Assembly (NCBI GenBank): GCA_024663395.1
Contig: JANFAH010000026.1
Span: 744,001 to 808,000, forward strand
Length of the DNA stretch: 64,000 bases
Source: Pisolithus tinctorius
Taxonomy: Eukaryota > Basidiomycota > Agaricomycetes > Boletales > Pisolithaceae
Reading direction: 5' to 3'
In this document: positions 23,106 through 35,643 of the stretch, one piece after another
Layout of the letters: each line of letters begins with the position of its first letter
How positions within the stretch are numbered: position 1 is the first letter of the stretch
Program-made: the position numbers and the translations under genes
Notes under the pieces: model-generated
What the model was told of the DNA's origin: nothing
Databases searched by the model: none
What the model saw: the letters and a program-made list of their open reading frames with translations, nothing else

Positions 23106-24597
23106 GGATTCTGCTGTCACTTCCAGAAGGTCGCTCAGGCGCACTGCTGAACACACCAAACTAGAAAATTTATGCCTGCACTTTCGCAATCTCAACCTGT
23201 CAGAAGACTCTGACCTCTTCTGCCCTGTTTCACCCATAACACTGGATCACACACAATTACTTGCTGACATTCTGTGGGTACTACCCATGATCACTCCTCC
23301 TGATATTTCAGCAGATCAGATATCTGTCATGTTGGATCACCTAGATCTCACTGCCCCTGATTTTCCTGGTGGCTTTATCCACTTGACTCCCCAAAGACTC
23401 AAAACCCTGCCATCACCTTTAACACCCATCACATCATCTGATTCATCATCACTGATGCCCTCTTTTTCCCATCTCTTTGATGCCTCCAAATCTATACCCA
23501 GACTCTCAGTTCCATCTGCCACACTGCTGTGACCACTCACTTGGTTGCAGACCACCCATCAGCCAATTAGTAACCTGCAAACACTTCCACCAGTCCACTT
23601 GCACACTATACCAACTGCTCCACTTCCACAGCCAATACCCATTCCACCCATTACCAATCCAGCACCACCACCACAGGTTAACCCACTAATGGCTAATCCT
23701 CAGTTTCAGATGCCACTCTGTGGTACACAAAACTCACCTAAATTTAGTGGAGATTCTCCCATGCAGCTTCCGTGCTACCTCGAAGACATTGACTTCCTCA
23801 GTACTCTCACTGCTCTTGATGACCATGGCAAGATCAGAGCTGCAATCTGCTATGCTGACCTTGAAGAAGCTGAGGTCTGGCAAACACTTCCAGAAGCTGC
23901 ACCCACAGCCAATGACTGGGATGCCTTTGTAGTTGCTGTTAATGGTTTGTACCCTGGCTGTGAGGGTGATGACTGCTACTGCCACACAGACTTGCAGTAC
24001 CTTGTTGAAGAATATCAGTCCAAGCCTATGTGGAACCAGGATGACCTTGGAGAATACCAGCAGAAATTCACTAAGATTTCTGCCCTGCTCATTAAAACTA
24101 AAAAGCTTGCAGAGACAGAATGGGGCTCCATGTTCCTGAATGGCTTCCCAATGGCCATTGCAGATCATATTCATGATTGACTCTCCATAGTCCACACTGA
24201 CCCCCACCCTGACAACCCATACCTGCTCACAGAAGTTGTCAAGGCCACCAAGTTCCTTCTGACAGGATCTGCTCTCTGTAGTGTGCTACTGACAATGGCT
24301 ACCATGGCCTCACCAGCTGCACCTCCCTTGTCAGCTTACATACTGCAAGTGCCACCTGCTGGTACCATTGTTAAACAGGAGTACAACTTCCAGATGCAGC
24401 CTCTGCTGCAGCAATGCAGACCTGGCTGTGGTTTCTGTGCAGACCCCAACCACTGGACAAGGATGTGCATGCTCATTGAAGTTTATATCTGCACCAGTAA
24501 GATCACGAGAGGTACAGACAACCATCTCTATCTTGTGGACAGAAGCTGAATCCCACACTTCCCTGAATGTAACTCACTGAGAGAGGCTGTTGACTGC
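23106..24597 (+). pseudogene. Gypsy-A gag
   Basis: A single reading frame runs from the LTR edge to 24597, broken only by TGA codons at 23530-23532, 24178-24180 and 24547-24549. Each lies in an otherwise continuous frame (e.g. DHIHD-stop-LSIVHTDPHPD). The order is an N-terminal acidic/Ser-Thr part, a Pro-rich linker (~23560-23690), a capsid-like core (PKFSGDSPMQLPCYLEDIDF, QYLVEEYQSKPMWNQDDLGE) and the zinc knuckle CGFCADPNHWTRMC (CX2CX4HX4C, ~24430). The protein would form the particle shell and bind RNA. It ends abruptly at 24597 where repeat X begins, so protease and the start of RT are missing. Confidence 0.85.
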
Positions 24598-26451
24598 TGT
24601 GAGTCAAAGTGTGGAAAGCTGGTATACACCAAACAAATCCAACACAAAAGACAAATAATGTGCGAGTGGTGGTTTGCCTCCACAGAACCTGGAGTGCAGA
24701 GAAACCTAAATGTGTGGGGGGGACTTCAAGTAGAGGGCTCCTGGCACAAGTCGTCGACAAGTTACACAGGAGAGGATGAATGAATGCTGATTGAGAAGGG
24801 GGATGCTGAACGGAGTGAAGGTGTTCAGCTGAAAGGACTTGGGAGTAATGGACTTCAATAAGACATGCTCCTTGCACAAGTTGATGACGAGTTATGCAGG
24901 AGTGGAGGGATGATTAAGCAAGACTGCTGACTAAGAGGAAGCTTCAGATGATGAAGGATGGCAGATAGACTCTTCCAAATGAGCCTCAACTACCAAGTAT
25001 ACAAATGATGACAGATAGACCCCTTCATGGAGCCTCAACTGTCAATGACAAGATATGCTGAGCTGAACTGAACTGACTGCTGGACTGCTTCTGATTGCTT
25101 GCTGGTAGCTAAGTACATGGGGGTTTATATACTGTGGGGGGAGCACAGCTTGTGACAAACAAGGCACAAACACTTGGTAAGTAATGAGTAAGGACTGAGT
25201 AATCATGATGAGTAAGCGAGAAATGAAAAGTAAGCAAGCAAAGAAGATTGGTAAGTATTGGCAATGAACGAGTCAAGGATAGTCAAAATATCACAAAATG
25301 AGTCAAAGAGAATCAGAAACTGAGTAAGCACACTGATATCACATTAGGGGGTGGCGATGCAAGTTAGATCTCGGTGGAGACATCTCTAGATCCAAAGACA
25401 GCATGACAGATGGACAGTGTTTCCAGATAGGGAAGTATTAATACCAGAATTGAAGGGCATGAGTCAGGTGTCAAAGGGGGCTAGGGTGTTGGGGGTCTGT
25501 GGGGCAATGAGAGCATACGTGATTGTGTCTCCCACCCTTTTGTCCTCTCAGCGAAGTTAACAAAAACTTCATGAATGGGGCTCTGATGGAGGAGGAGGAG
25601 AAGGGGGGATGTCTTCTGCTGGATCTTGCAGTAAGAAGGCAAGATGCATGTCATACTCATCATGAATGTGATCAGGGAGGCTGGAGAACAGTAGACTACA
25701 CTGCAGCTGTCGCAATGTAGGAAGAATGATGGATGAGATTGGAACAAAGACAGTGCAGGGAGCAGGGAGGAACAATCCATATGCTTCATCAACTGGGGAG
25801 ACTGAAATGACCACATAAGACCTTTCTAGCTGAGTGACAGACCTGAGGCAACCAAAGAATGTCCTTCTGGAAGTCATACTGACAAGGAGAACACGCTGAC
25901 CAAGCTGCATGGGACGAGATGGGGCTGACAACGATGGGATGAACCAGGGGGCTTCAGGATGGAAGCTGGTGGGAACACCTGGCAGGTATACATAGCCACT
26001 GTCTCTGGCAAATGAGACAAGTGAGATGATTGACAAAGAGGTGGCCATGATTGATGGACTTAGCAAAATGAGTGTCTGATGGATGGAGTGCTGTAGAAAC
26101 GCACAGGGTGCGAGGATCCTCTCCAAATTTGGAAGGAAGAATCATGGGGCCGAGCACTTTAAGCGAGTGTGGGAATGGAGTCGACATCTTTGGAAATGGT
26201 GGAGATATGACAAAAACCGGAATGCTGTACACGGGTGCTAAAAACCTTTAATGTGTGCTTAACCCACTTCCTCTTTTCTCTTTAGCACTGACGACTCATT
26301 CTTGTGTGAAGGATGACTGTTAATGTCTGACAGTCTTTCTATGCATGAGGCCTTTAGTCTTCATCTGCATGCACGGGCATTGTGCACAACTCGTCAATGA
26401 GTTAGGCAGAGTCAGCTGTAACCATGTCCACAACACCTTTTGTGTGTGACA
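24598..26451 (-). mobile_element. Repeat X, copy 2 (full length)
   Basis: 1,854 bp. On the minus strand it begins TGTCACACAC and ends TTTGACTCACA, matching copy B. It contains the ORF at 25569-26126 and a TATA box (TATATAAA on the minus strand, ~25128). The flanks do not form a duplication (ACTGC at the left, CCAGA at the right). The left flank is inside gag of Gypsy-A and the right flank is inside RT of Gypsy-B. It is thus probably the product of recombination between two X copies. Confidence 0.75.
25569..26126 (-). CDS. ORF carried by repeat X (copy 2), unknown protein
   Basis: 186 codons, collinear with the copy-B ORF. Conserved blocks are FARDSGYVYLPGVPTSF, MQLGQRVLLVSMTSRR, LERSYVVISVSPV and LPDHIHDEYDM. 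The frame extends a little beyond the listed ATG, and an alternative start lies in the overlapping frame near 26232. No known domain is recognised. Conservation of protein sequence among diverged copies, with frame kept, is the evidence that it is real. Confidence 0.5.
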   Translation of the reverse strand: MERILAPCAFLQHSIHQTLILLSPSIMATSLSIISLVSFARDSGYVYLPGVPTSFHPEAPWFIPSLSAPSRPMQLGQRVLLVSMTSRRTFFGCLRSVTQLERSYVVISVSPVDEAYGLFLPAPCTVFVPISSIILPTLRQLQCSLLFSSLPDHIHDEYDMHLAFLLQDPAEDIPPSPPPPSEPHS

Positions 26452-29003
26452 CCAGATCACCGATGGTGATGAATGGAAAACCACATTCCACACTCAGTAT
26501 GGGTCCTTTGAATGGCTTGTCATGCCTTTCAGCCTGTCCAATGCCCTGGCAGCATTCCAATGCTTCATCAACACAGTGTTCACTGACCTCCTAGATGTAT
26601 GTGTTGTGGTCTACCCAATGACAAGAACTTGCACTGGCAGCACATTAAAGAGGTTCTGTGCTGACTCCAGAAGCATGGCCTGTATGCCAAACTGGAAAAA
26701 TGTGAGTTCCACTCCAAGTCAGTAGAGTACCTAGGCTACTGCCTTTCACCAACTGGCCTCACCATGTCAGGTGAAAAGATCAAAGCCATCTGCGACTGGC
26801 CCGAGCCCCAGAAGGTCAAGGACATCCAATCCTTCCTAGGCTTTGCCAACTTCTACCCGCATTTCATCTATAACTACTTGGACATCATTGTTCCCTTAAC
26901 CCACCTTACACAAAAAAACATACCCTGGAACTTCTCTGAGGAGTGCCAATTGGCCTTCAATAAGCTCAAAGAAGCTTTCACCACCCCTCCTATCCTTACT
27001 CACTTCATTCTGGGCACTCAACTCACAGTGGAGACCAATGCTTCAGACTATGCCATCACCAGCATACTGTCCACCACCAGTGAAGACAACCAACTTCACC
27101 TGGTCACCTTTTACTCCTGGACACTGTCTGCACTGGAACTCAACTATGACACCCATGATAAGGAGTTGCTCGCTATCTTTGAGGCCTTCCAGGCCTGGAG
27201 ACATTACTTGGAGGGTGCCCCTCTACCAATTGATGTGGTCACTGACCACAGGAACCTTGAATATTTCTCAACCTCTAAGGTACTCACACACTGGCAAGCC
27301 CAGTGGTCCAAGTACCTGTCACAGTTCAACCTCATCATCCATTTCTGCCTGGGTAAGCTCAGTGCTAAGCCTGACACTCTCACTAGACAATGGGACATCT
27401 ACCCCAAAGAGGGGGATAGGCACTATGCCCAGGCAAACCCCCATAACCTCTGACCAGTGTTCATGCAAGAACAGCTGGCCTCAGCTCTCCATGCCACATG
27501 CTTGGAGTATCCTGTACTATGTGCCAGCCTTCTAATGGACATAGAGCAACTCCAAAACAAAATACTTGCCACACTACCCTCAGACCCACTGTCCCAACAC
27601 CAACTCACAGACACCTCCAACCCTCAGTGGTCGGTCGACAGCACCAGTCTGCTGTGCCTCAATAACTGGATCTATGTACCAGATGCCAACAACCTTCGGC
27701 TCAAGGTCCTTTGGCACAAACATGATCACCCATTGTCAGGACACTTCGGCCAGAATCAGACATTGGAACTGATCTGGCAAGAGTACACCTGGCCCAGCAT
27801 TCACACCTTTGTCAAGGAATATGTGAGGTCCTGTACTATGTGCATGAGAGCCAAAACACCCAGACACCAACCATACAGCACCCTGAAACAACTGCCGATA
27901 CCGGAAAAGCCATGGAATTCCATTTCTATGGATTTCATTGAACACCTACTGGTGTCTGGTCGTCACACTGCTATCCTGGTGGTCATGGACTGACTGTCCA
28001 AGCAGGCTATATTCATACCCACCCACAACACTGTTACTTCCCCTGAGCTTGCTAAGCTCTTTCTACTCCATGTATTCTCAAAACATGGTGTCCTGGCACA
28101 TGTAACCTCCAACCGAGGCTCTGAATTTGTCTTGCACTTCTTCTGGTCCTTGGGTAAAGTGCTGGATATGTGCCTACACCTCACTTCTGGATACCACCCA
28201 GAAGGAGATGGCCAGACCAAACAAGCAAACCAGACCTTGGAACAGTACCTCCAGGTATATTGTAACTACCAACAGGACAACTGGGCCAAGTTACTTCCAT
28301 TGGCTGAGTTTGCCTACAACAATGCCCCGAGTGCCACCACTGGTGTTTCCCCTTCCTTGCCAACAAGGGCTACCACCCTAACCTCTCAGTCTTCCCAAAA
28401 AGGGACTTGTCCTTGGCCCGGGCTAGGGACTACACCATGGACCTAGACAAACTACACCAGTTCCTATGGGAAGAGATGGCACTAGCCCAAGCTAGGTACC
28501 AAGGTCCAGCAGATGCAAAAAGGCTACTGGCACCCGAGATCAACCTTGGCAACCAGGTCTATGTCAAAGCCAAGTACTTCCAGACCACAAGGCCATCACA
28601 GAAACTCACAGACAAGAACCTAGGCCCTTACTTGGCAATAGCCCAGCCCGGCACCCACTCATTCACCATTTGCCTCCCAGACTCCATGCACGCAGTACAC
28701 CTGGTGTTCCATGTATTGCAGTTAGAACTGGCACACCCCAACACTATTCCGAACCAAATTCAGTCACCACCACCTCTGGTCAAGGTTGATGGTGAACCAG
28801 AGTATGAGATCGCCAAGATCCTCAACTCAAAGGTAGACTGACACCAAAGGTGTAAGCTACAGTACCTGGTACACTGGGCTGGCTATGAGGGCACCAATGA
28901 AGAAACATCCTGGCTACTGGCCACCAAGCTGGGCAATGCCGAGGACCTACTCGCTGCTTTCCATGCCAGTTATCCCAGTAAACCCAGTCCAGTCACTAGT
29001 TAA
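26450..29003 (+). pseudogene. Gypsy-B pol (RT, RNase H, integrase, chromodomain)
   Basis: It starts in mid-RT ([18 protein letters not shown]). The catalytic block should follow VVVY, but YLDD is deleted there (VVVYPMTRT) with a frameshift. The RT thumb (GLTMSGEKIKAICDWPEPQ) and RNase H (ETNASDYAI, ~27030) come next. Integrase follows: the zinc finger (HKHDHPLSGHFG ... CTMCMRAK), the core MDFIEHL (first Asp), SNRGSEF (second Asp changed to Asn) and HPEGDGQ (Glu). A chromodomain (LQYLVHWAGYEG ... SWLLATKL) ends at TAA 29001. TGA stops at 27451, 27991 and 28839 sit at Arg positions, and there is a frameshift near 28355. It is a dead chromovirus-type Ty3/Gypsy. Confidence 0.93.
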
Positions 29004-29122
29004 AAACATACCTTTCTCTTCTTTCCCTCTTGTTTCCTTACCCTTGTTTTCCCTTACTATACCAAGAATGGTTCATTACACTGATACTATGTACATACAT
29101 CAGCATTCAGTCCTACTGGCTT
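29004..29122. other. Gypsy-B spacer between pol and the antisense ORF
   Basis: About 120 bp of pyrimidine-rich sequence between the pol stop and the stop of the convergent antisense ORF. It probably holds 3'-end signals for both transcripts. Confidence 0.4.
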
Positions 29123-29482
29123 TCACTCAGAGTCCCCCTTGAACACCTCCCCATTGCTTGCCCAGAGCTCCCTCTCCTCCCTGCTCCCCAAGTCAGACCA
29201 CTGACCCTTCATGTGCATGTCCTCAGGCTGGTGCATGATCCCCTTGTCCAACTCCACCCCTGCTCCTTCGCAATCTGACTGGAGGCTCTCAAGCTCTAGG
29301 TCTGCCACGTCCAAGTGCAGCTCTTCGCTGGACTTGGATGACAGGGTGGACAGGCAAAGAGCAAACTTGAACTCACCCAGTAAATCACCCAGCTGACTGT
29401 TGAATTGGCACTGGGTCTCCCTCCTGGCTCACATGTTGGTGGTCTGACAGTCCATGGCTGCTGCAATCAGCTCAAAACCTTT
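29123..29482 (-). pseudogene. Gypsy-B antisense ORF, C-terminal part
   Basis: The minus-strand frame reads GFELIAAAMDCQTTNM, a TGA at 29430-29432, ARRETQCQFNSQLGDLL, then an acidic tail (DVADLELESLQSDCEG) ending at 29123. It is the direct continuation of the frame at 48862-48105: across the giant element the join reads LVVVVV-KGFELIAAAM with no frame change. The ORF runs opposite to gag-pol, between pol and the 3' LTR. Its function is unknown. Agaricomycete genomes hold many related coiled-coil/cysteine-cluster proteins. Confidence 0.75.
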
Positions 29483-29489
29483 GACCACC
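29483..29489. repeat. Left target-site copy GACCACC
   Basis: GACCACC directly precedes the terminal CACTTCAGTCACC. The same heptamer follows the opposite terminus at 48098-48104. Confidence 0.8.
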
Positions 29490-29719
29490 CACTTCAGTCA
29501 CCCCCCCCAGGGGACCTATTAGGTTCATATATTCTTATAGATGTATCCACCTAATAGGTGTTGACCACCTGGGTATTCCCAGTGACTGCTGGAGATTCGC
29601 CAGGCCCTGGAGATTCTCCAGAGCAAGGTGTCAGACATGGACTTTCTCCAGGATTATTACATCTATAACAGAGTGCCTGGGGTCCAAATGGGGCTTTCCC
29701 AAGTGGGTTAATAGACCTA

Positions 29720-30205
29720 TGGCCTGGGTATCCTGGGGGATTCTCCAGCCTAAATGGACCTGTTCCCAGGGCATGCTGGGGGATTCCCCAGGCTAAATGG
29801 ACCTGTTCTCTGGGCATGCTGGGGGATTCTCCAGCCTAAATGGACCTGTTCCCAGTGCATCCTGGGGGATTCCCCAGCCTAAATGGACCTGTTCTCTGGG
29901 CATGCTGGGGGATTCTCCAGCCTAAATGGACCTGTTCTCTGGGCATGCTGGGGGATTCCCCAGCCCAAATGGACCTGTTCTCTGGGCATGCTGGGGGATT
30001 CCCCAGCCTAAATGGACCTATTCCCTGTACATCCTGGGGGATTCTCCAGCCTAAATTGACCTGGTCTCTGGGCATGCTGGGGGATTCCCCAGCCTAAATG
30101 GACCTGTTCCCTGTACATCCTGGGGGATTCTCCAGCCTGAATGGACCTGTTCCCAGTGCATCCTGGGGGATTCCCCAGCCTGAATGGACATGGTCCCAGG
30201 GCATC
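29720..30205. repeat. 43-bp tandem array (left), ~11 units
   Basis: The unit contains GGGGGATTCTCCAGCC then TAAATGGACCTG, followed by a variable CCCAGTGCATC or CTGGGCATGC part. Units differ in a few positions. The array gives chance open frames on both strands, which I reject as genes. Confidence 0.9.
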
Positions 30206-30649
30206 CAGCCCAAACAGACCTTTTCTAAGATGATCATGGGAACCTCCAGTTCAAATAGACCACCATCACAGCATGAAGGATCAATCAAAATGATTTGGAG
30301 TCTCCATGTTGCTGACAGGAGTGTGTATCATGCCAAGTACCTATTTCCATGGCATCTGATCTGAGCACTCTATACAATATGTGAAAAAGCATGGCCATAG
30401 ACCACTAAGGAAAGACTGGTGACATCTGATGGAGGGAGTAGAATATACTTGGTGATGGTGATTGCCCAGGCACAGCAGACATACTTTCACCATGCTTCCC
30501 AAGGCTTCAGTGATCTCCAGTCTTGGCCATTGCATACAAGTCAAAAATTGTCCAGGTCTTAATGGAATTTTCCCACCCACTCTGGGGATCCACAGGGTAT
30601 GCAGCAGATCCTCCAGGTAATGCTTGGAATTTCCCAGCCAACTCCTGTC

Positions 30650-31770
30650 TCTAGAGGCTCTCCAAGCTATGTCCTGGGGATTCTCCAAGCACTGCTGGGG
30701 ATTCTCCAAGTGCTACTGAGGATTCTCCAACTGACTCTGGGGATTCTCCAAGCTATGACCTGGGGATTCTCCAAGCACTGCTGGGGATTCTCCAGGCAAT
30801 GCTGGGGATTCTCCAACTGACTCTGGGGATTCCCCAAGCACTGCTGGGGATTCTCCAACCCACTCTGGGGATTCTCCAGGCAATGCTGGGGATTCTCCCA
30901 CCCAATCTGGGGATTCTCCAAGCACTGCTGGGGATTCTCCAACTGACTCTGGGGATTCTCCAACTGACCCTGGGGATTCTCCAACTGACCCTGGGGATTC
31001 TCCAACCCACTCTGGGGATTCCCCAAGCACTGCTGGGGATTCTCCAACCCACTCTGGAGATTCTCCAGGCAATGCTGGGGATTCTCCAGCCCAATCTGGA
31101 GATTCTCCAAGCACTACTGGGGATTCTCCAGGCAATGCTGGGGATTCTCCAACTGACTCTGGGGATTCTCCAAGCACTGCTGGGGATTCTCCAGGCAATG
31201 CTGGGGATTCTCCAGGCAATGCTGGGGATTCTCCAACCCAATCTGGAGATTCTCCAAGCACTACTGGGGATTCTCCAGGCAATGCTGGGGATTCTCCAAC
31301 TGACTGTGGGGATTCTCCAAGCACTGCTGGGGATTCTCCAGGCAATGCTGGGGATTCTCCAACCCACTCTGGGGATTCCCCAAGCACTGCTGGGAATTCT
31401 CCAGGCAATGCTGGGGATTCTCCAACCCAATCTGGAGATTCTCCAAGCACTACTGGAGATTCTCCAAGCACTACTGGGGATTCTCCAGGCAATGCTGGGG
31501 ACTCTCCCACCCACTCTGCGGATTCCCCAAGCACTGCTGGGGATTCTCCAAGTGCTACTGAGGATTCTCCAACCCACTCTGGGGATTCTCCAGGCAATGC
31601 TGGGGATTCTCCAATTGACTCTGGGGATTCTCCAGGCAATGCTGGGGATTCTCCAACTGACTCTGGGGATTCTCCAAGCACTGCTGGGGATTCTCCAGGC
31701 AATGCTGGGGATTCCCCAACCCACTCTGGAGATTATCCAAGCACTGCTGGGGATTTTCCATGTTATGTCC
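30650..31770. repeat. 21-bp tandem array (left), roughly 50 units
   Basis: The core GGGGATTCTCCA is followed by a variable 9-bp part (ACCCACTCT, AGCACTGCT, GGCAATGCT, ACTGACTCT). Because 21 is a multiple of three, all frames without stops stay open, which explains 300-codon heptapeptide ORFs on both strands. Confidence 0.95.
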
Positions 31771-31790
31771 TGGGGATTCTCTAACCAACT

Positions 31791-32367
31791 CTGGCATTTC
31801 TATGTTGGTAGCTACTGAGAACTCTTCCCCCTGAAGCCTAGGGCAGAGCCCCATGCCCTTCACATAGACATCATAGCTCTAGTGGATGTCTCATTCCATG
31901 GATTTCACATTCCTATCTCACACATAGCAGTTTGCACCTAAATCCAATCTGTATTTATGATAGGGTATGCTATCAGATTGAATATGCATAGGTGTGAGGA
32001 GAAAATGAATGGTCTTGTAAGGGTATTGTAGTTACGATGGTAACAAAAAGACCATGGTGGATAATGGACAAAATGAATGATGGCAGACATTACACAAAGG
32101 AAGGATATGCAGGGGGAAGATGATACAGCCACAGGGTATCATAGTTACATGCTAACGATGCAAACATGTTGAACTGGTGTGTACATGAGCCAGTAGCAAG
32201 CGAATGATTGAGATGAAAACATGCCTAGTAGTGGTTCTGTCGATCATGGGTGTGATAGGAACGTCCATCAGAGTCATCAGAGTCATGACAATGATGTCTC
32301 TTGTGGGGAGGGTTTCGATAAATGTATTCAACCACACTGTGCATGTTAGTCTCATTGTACATGTAGG
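31791..32367. other. Interior, no gene recognised
   Basis: Unique sequence between the left array and the end of the first cargo gene. No motif or repeat was identified. Confidence 0.5.
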
Positions 32368-35300
32368 CTACCCAGCAACATACCTTCGGTGAGTTCTTCC
32401 CTGTTGTGAAGGACCACCATGATCACTCTCATTGTCCTGATATCCTCTATAGCGCTTGTGTGACTCATGCCGAGGGCAGTGGCGAGGACATGGGGTCAGA
32501 GAGTAGTTATCAGAAGGGGGGTGATGATGATATGCAGCTGCTGGAGCAAGATATGTGTGATGATCACCATGCAACGATGGACCTTGTGGAGATGACTGCG
32601 GTGACTCCTCGACAGGGGATGAAGGAGGGAGAGGGGAGTGGTGGGATGCTGGCTGAGTGGAACGAGGTCCATGGGATGGCAATTGCCCTCACCTCAGGTG
32701 GTGTGATCCTGCAGGAGAGGGGTGACATGTGCGGGATGGTGATTGCTGTCGTCAGGTGTGGTGGGATGTTGAGGGAGACACATGGCGCTGCACAGGTGGC
32801 TGGGGTGATCTATAAGCTGGGGATAAAGAAGGCACAGTCATATGGTGGGTGTTGGATGCTGCTGGCAAGGGGTGACATCTGTTGGATGGCACTCGTCCTC
32901 GCACAGGTTGGTCAGGGAAAGATGAAGGGGCACTTCTCTCCTTAAACTTGTCACCTTTAGGGAGGGCCTTAATGAATGCATCTGAATCAGAAAGAACATG
33001 GAGGTGCCGGTTCAATGTGTTCACCACAAGTGGGATGTCACACATCCTTGCATCACTGTGGCGAAATAGCTCAATCTGATCTGGATTATTCATGTCAGTG
33101 AGGGCAACCATTTCATGTCAACAACTCACCATCAGTCCATTTCTTGAGGTAAAATGATGAATTCGGCAAAGGGACAAGGTATTCAGCTTGGTCTTCTTCG
33201 TCATCTAGTGGAGCCTCAGCATGGTAATCTGCACCCATTGACTCTTTCAGGAAAGGAACAGTCAGAGCACAAAGTTCATCAGCATTGAGGCGTTTGACAT
33301 TGAAATCCAGACCAACAGCAGGGACTCCAGCAGGCCAATCAGTGATGGTATACTGGTGAACATACAGCAGATCAAGCAACGACTTCCAAGAAACATTTCT
33401 CTGGCCTCATGTGATACCATTCTCTTCTGTGGCAGCACTTCAGAGGATGAATATGAATCAAATAGATTTATTGATGTATGGAATTTATGGAGTATGATTG
33501 TAGGTAAAACTTGCCAATTGCGATCATGCCTGTATTCTTGAGGTTTTAATCCCAGTGCACGGTCATAATAGGGTTGTGACAGCACATTAAAGTCAGGAAG
33601 AGGCACCGAAGCAGCAGAGTTAAGGATTTTATACCTAAAGAAAAGTCAGTGGGCAATTGTACATGGCATATGTTATACATACTTGATAATGGTGGACAGG
33701 TATTCTAATAATTGTGTTATGTCAGTCTGCCTCTCACTCGCAAGCTGCATGAGAAGGGAGGATCCAGCAAAAATTCCTTGGGATTGGCGTGCAGCTTCAT
33801 CGCTCCCACTATAAATTACACATCCAAAGACATGTATGCCCTCCACATTGCACCAAGTTTGTGCCTGTACAAGAGGTTATTCAAGAAGCAAACAATCACA
33901 ATGGTATTACCCACCCCTTGTGTAAAGGAGTCATGGCAAGCCATTACATGGCCCACCATTGCCTTGGAACTGATGTCTTTGGACCCACTGACACACTCAC
34001 TCCAATACTTCTGGATCTCAGCCCACAGTTGAGGATGTTCGTCCTCATCTTTATGGTCCTCATAGTGCTTGGTGTGACGCCTATAGTAGTCTTTGGTTTC
34101 CTCTGCAATTGAATCAACGTGGAGTCAAAACTGCAACAAGTTAGGATGTACTGACCTGCAGACACTTTTGGATTGGTATGTGCATACCAAGCCTGATGCA
34201 TGTTCCACACAGATTCAGCACGAGTTGCCTTTGTGGTAAGACCAGCAGCAGCCATGATTGACCCAAGAGTCTTGCCATACTCATCTGCAATCGCCTGGGC
34301 TTCTTGAGTGGTGCGCATGCCAAGTGCCTGTGCCTTTCGTATGGCTTCCAAGGGAAGCTGCCCTGGTTTGAAGTGCGGTAAGCCTGCTTCTGCACTGGAT
34401 GTATCCTTGCATTGACTGAGGTCACTGGCTAGGGTAGGTGCAGAGGGTGTGACTACTACCTTGCAGAAGGCACAATGTTGTCCTTTGGGTTTCCCATGCA
34501 TCCTGGTCGTCTCCAAGCCATCAGGGAGGTCTCCAGTGTCACTATGTCCATCCTCATCTTCAGAGGATGTGTTGGCTAGGGCATGAGATTTCCCTTTGGC
34601 TTCCCTACACCTCCTGGTCACAGAGCTGTCAGTGTCACCTTCGGTATCAGCAGCTCCATCTTCTTCTTCTGATGAGGATGGAGAAGGGAGAGGGGGAGTG
34701 GAAGGATGGTTATCAGTATCATAATTGCCAGCGCAGATTTCTCTCAGGGTTTGTTCGCATTTAAGGTCACGCCTCTGGTCAGCTGACCAATCACTGTCTA
34801 TTCAATGACACATGTAAATTATGTGAATAATGCAGTTTAATCAAATAAACAAACCTGATGCACTTTCATGCTCAACATCATCATGACGAACAGAGTCCAT
34901 CATATTTTCAACAGCTTGGCAACCATCATGATCCACCAGGCCCTCTGAGACCAGATCACCTTCAGCTTGCACCATACTCTCAACAGCTTGTTCATCCTCT
35001 TCACTGTCATTGGGGGTAACAGCTGGTGGCAACCTTGAGAAGGAATACAGCCACATACATAGATCACACACTTACACTTTTCATGACCCTGCTCAGCAAC
35101 TATATCTTCCATAGAAATGATGCCCAATCGTAGCTGCTCAAGGGCAACAGCGTGGTCAAGCTTCATACCATTCTGGAGTGTAACCTGTTTCGTCTGGAAG
35201 GAGTCAAGGTACTGATCCTCGTGTTCTTTCTCTGTCAACCCTTGCAAAGAATTATGACTTGAGCGTGGCTGGAGAGGGGGATGTCGAGCTACAGAGCTGG

Positions 35301-35643
35301 ATTTGCGGTTCTGAAAACAGTGGTCAGTAAGCAAAAAAAAAAAAAAAAAAAGGTAGCGCTACACACCAGGCACTCCTCACCATCCCCTGACATTGGCTCA
35401 TGTGTTTCAGAAATTGTATCCTGATTTCCGCCTCGCGCTGATGGAAAGAGTTGAGACAGTAGTACACAAGACACAGGAAGTAGGTCTGTACTCATGTTTA
35501 ACTACCCAGTGACGGGCCTTTGCACCACATGAAGGTTGGGCTTTGGTGGGCAAAGTGACAGTAGGATTGACTCTCTTTGACCTCTGGGCACCAACAGGGG
35601 GACCAACTTTGAAAGTAACAGCAGATGACCTAGTCGCAGGCAT
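32368..35643 (-). CDS. Cargo gene 1 of the giant element (multi-exon, unnamed Agaricomycete family)
   Basis: Start MPATRSSAVTFKVGPPVG at 35643. Exons follow with small GT-AG introns: NRKSSSVARHPPLQ, LQNGMKLDHAVALEQLRLG, acidic stretches, CAFCKVVV, TKATRAESVWNMHQAWYA (~34220), EHPQLWAEIQKYW, NVEGIHVFGCVIYSGSDEAA (~33830), LPDFNVLSQPYYDRAL, DWPAGVPAVGLDFNVKRLNA (~33320) and DIPLVVNTLNR, ending in a Pro/Ser/His-rich tail and TAG at 32368. This motif order matches a family I remember as strongly expanded in Agaricomycetes; no function is known to me. The tail has two in-frame TGA codons (32752, 32689), so the gene either ends at 32752 or is decayed. Exon limits are approximate. A poly-A/T run (35333-35351) lies in an intron. 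Confidence 0.65.

Larger units (their letters stand above)
29490..31790. repeat. Left terminal inverted repeat region of the giant element
   Basis: Order from the tip: unique tip with a C8 run and a small internal hairpin (CCTATTAGG ... CCTAATAGG); 43-bp array; ~430 bp unique (30210-30640); 21-bp array. The mirror-image order is found at 46190-48097. The unique segments of both arms match almost base for base. Confidence 0.88.

Noticed and set aside
24598..26451. Simple insertion of repeat X into one Gypsy
   Set aside because: The flanks lack a target duplication and belong to positions ~1.5 kb apart in gag-pol, and the outer LTRs differ. Recombination between two X copies fits better.
29551..30364. 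Open frames over the 43-bp array that look like repeated proline-rich proteins
   Set aside because: They follow the repeat unit in both orientations and have no conserved start or end between the two arms.
30650..31770. CRISPR array
   Set aside because: Units are directly adjacent 21-mers with no unique spacers, in a eukaryotic transposon arm.
30667..31818. Long open frames on both strands encoding heptapeptide repeats (e.g. GESPALP, WRIPSIA, LGILQAM)
   Set aside because: They arise because the DNA repeat is 21 bp (7 codons) and lacks stops in most frames. The same happens in the mirror array at 46.2-46.9 kb. Several overlapping frames cannot all be genes.
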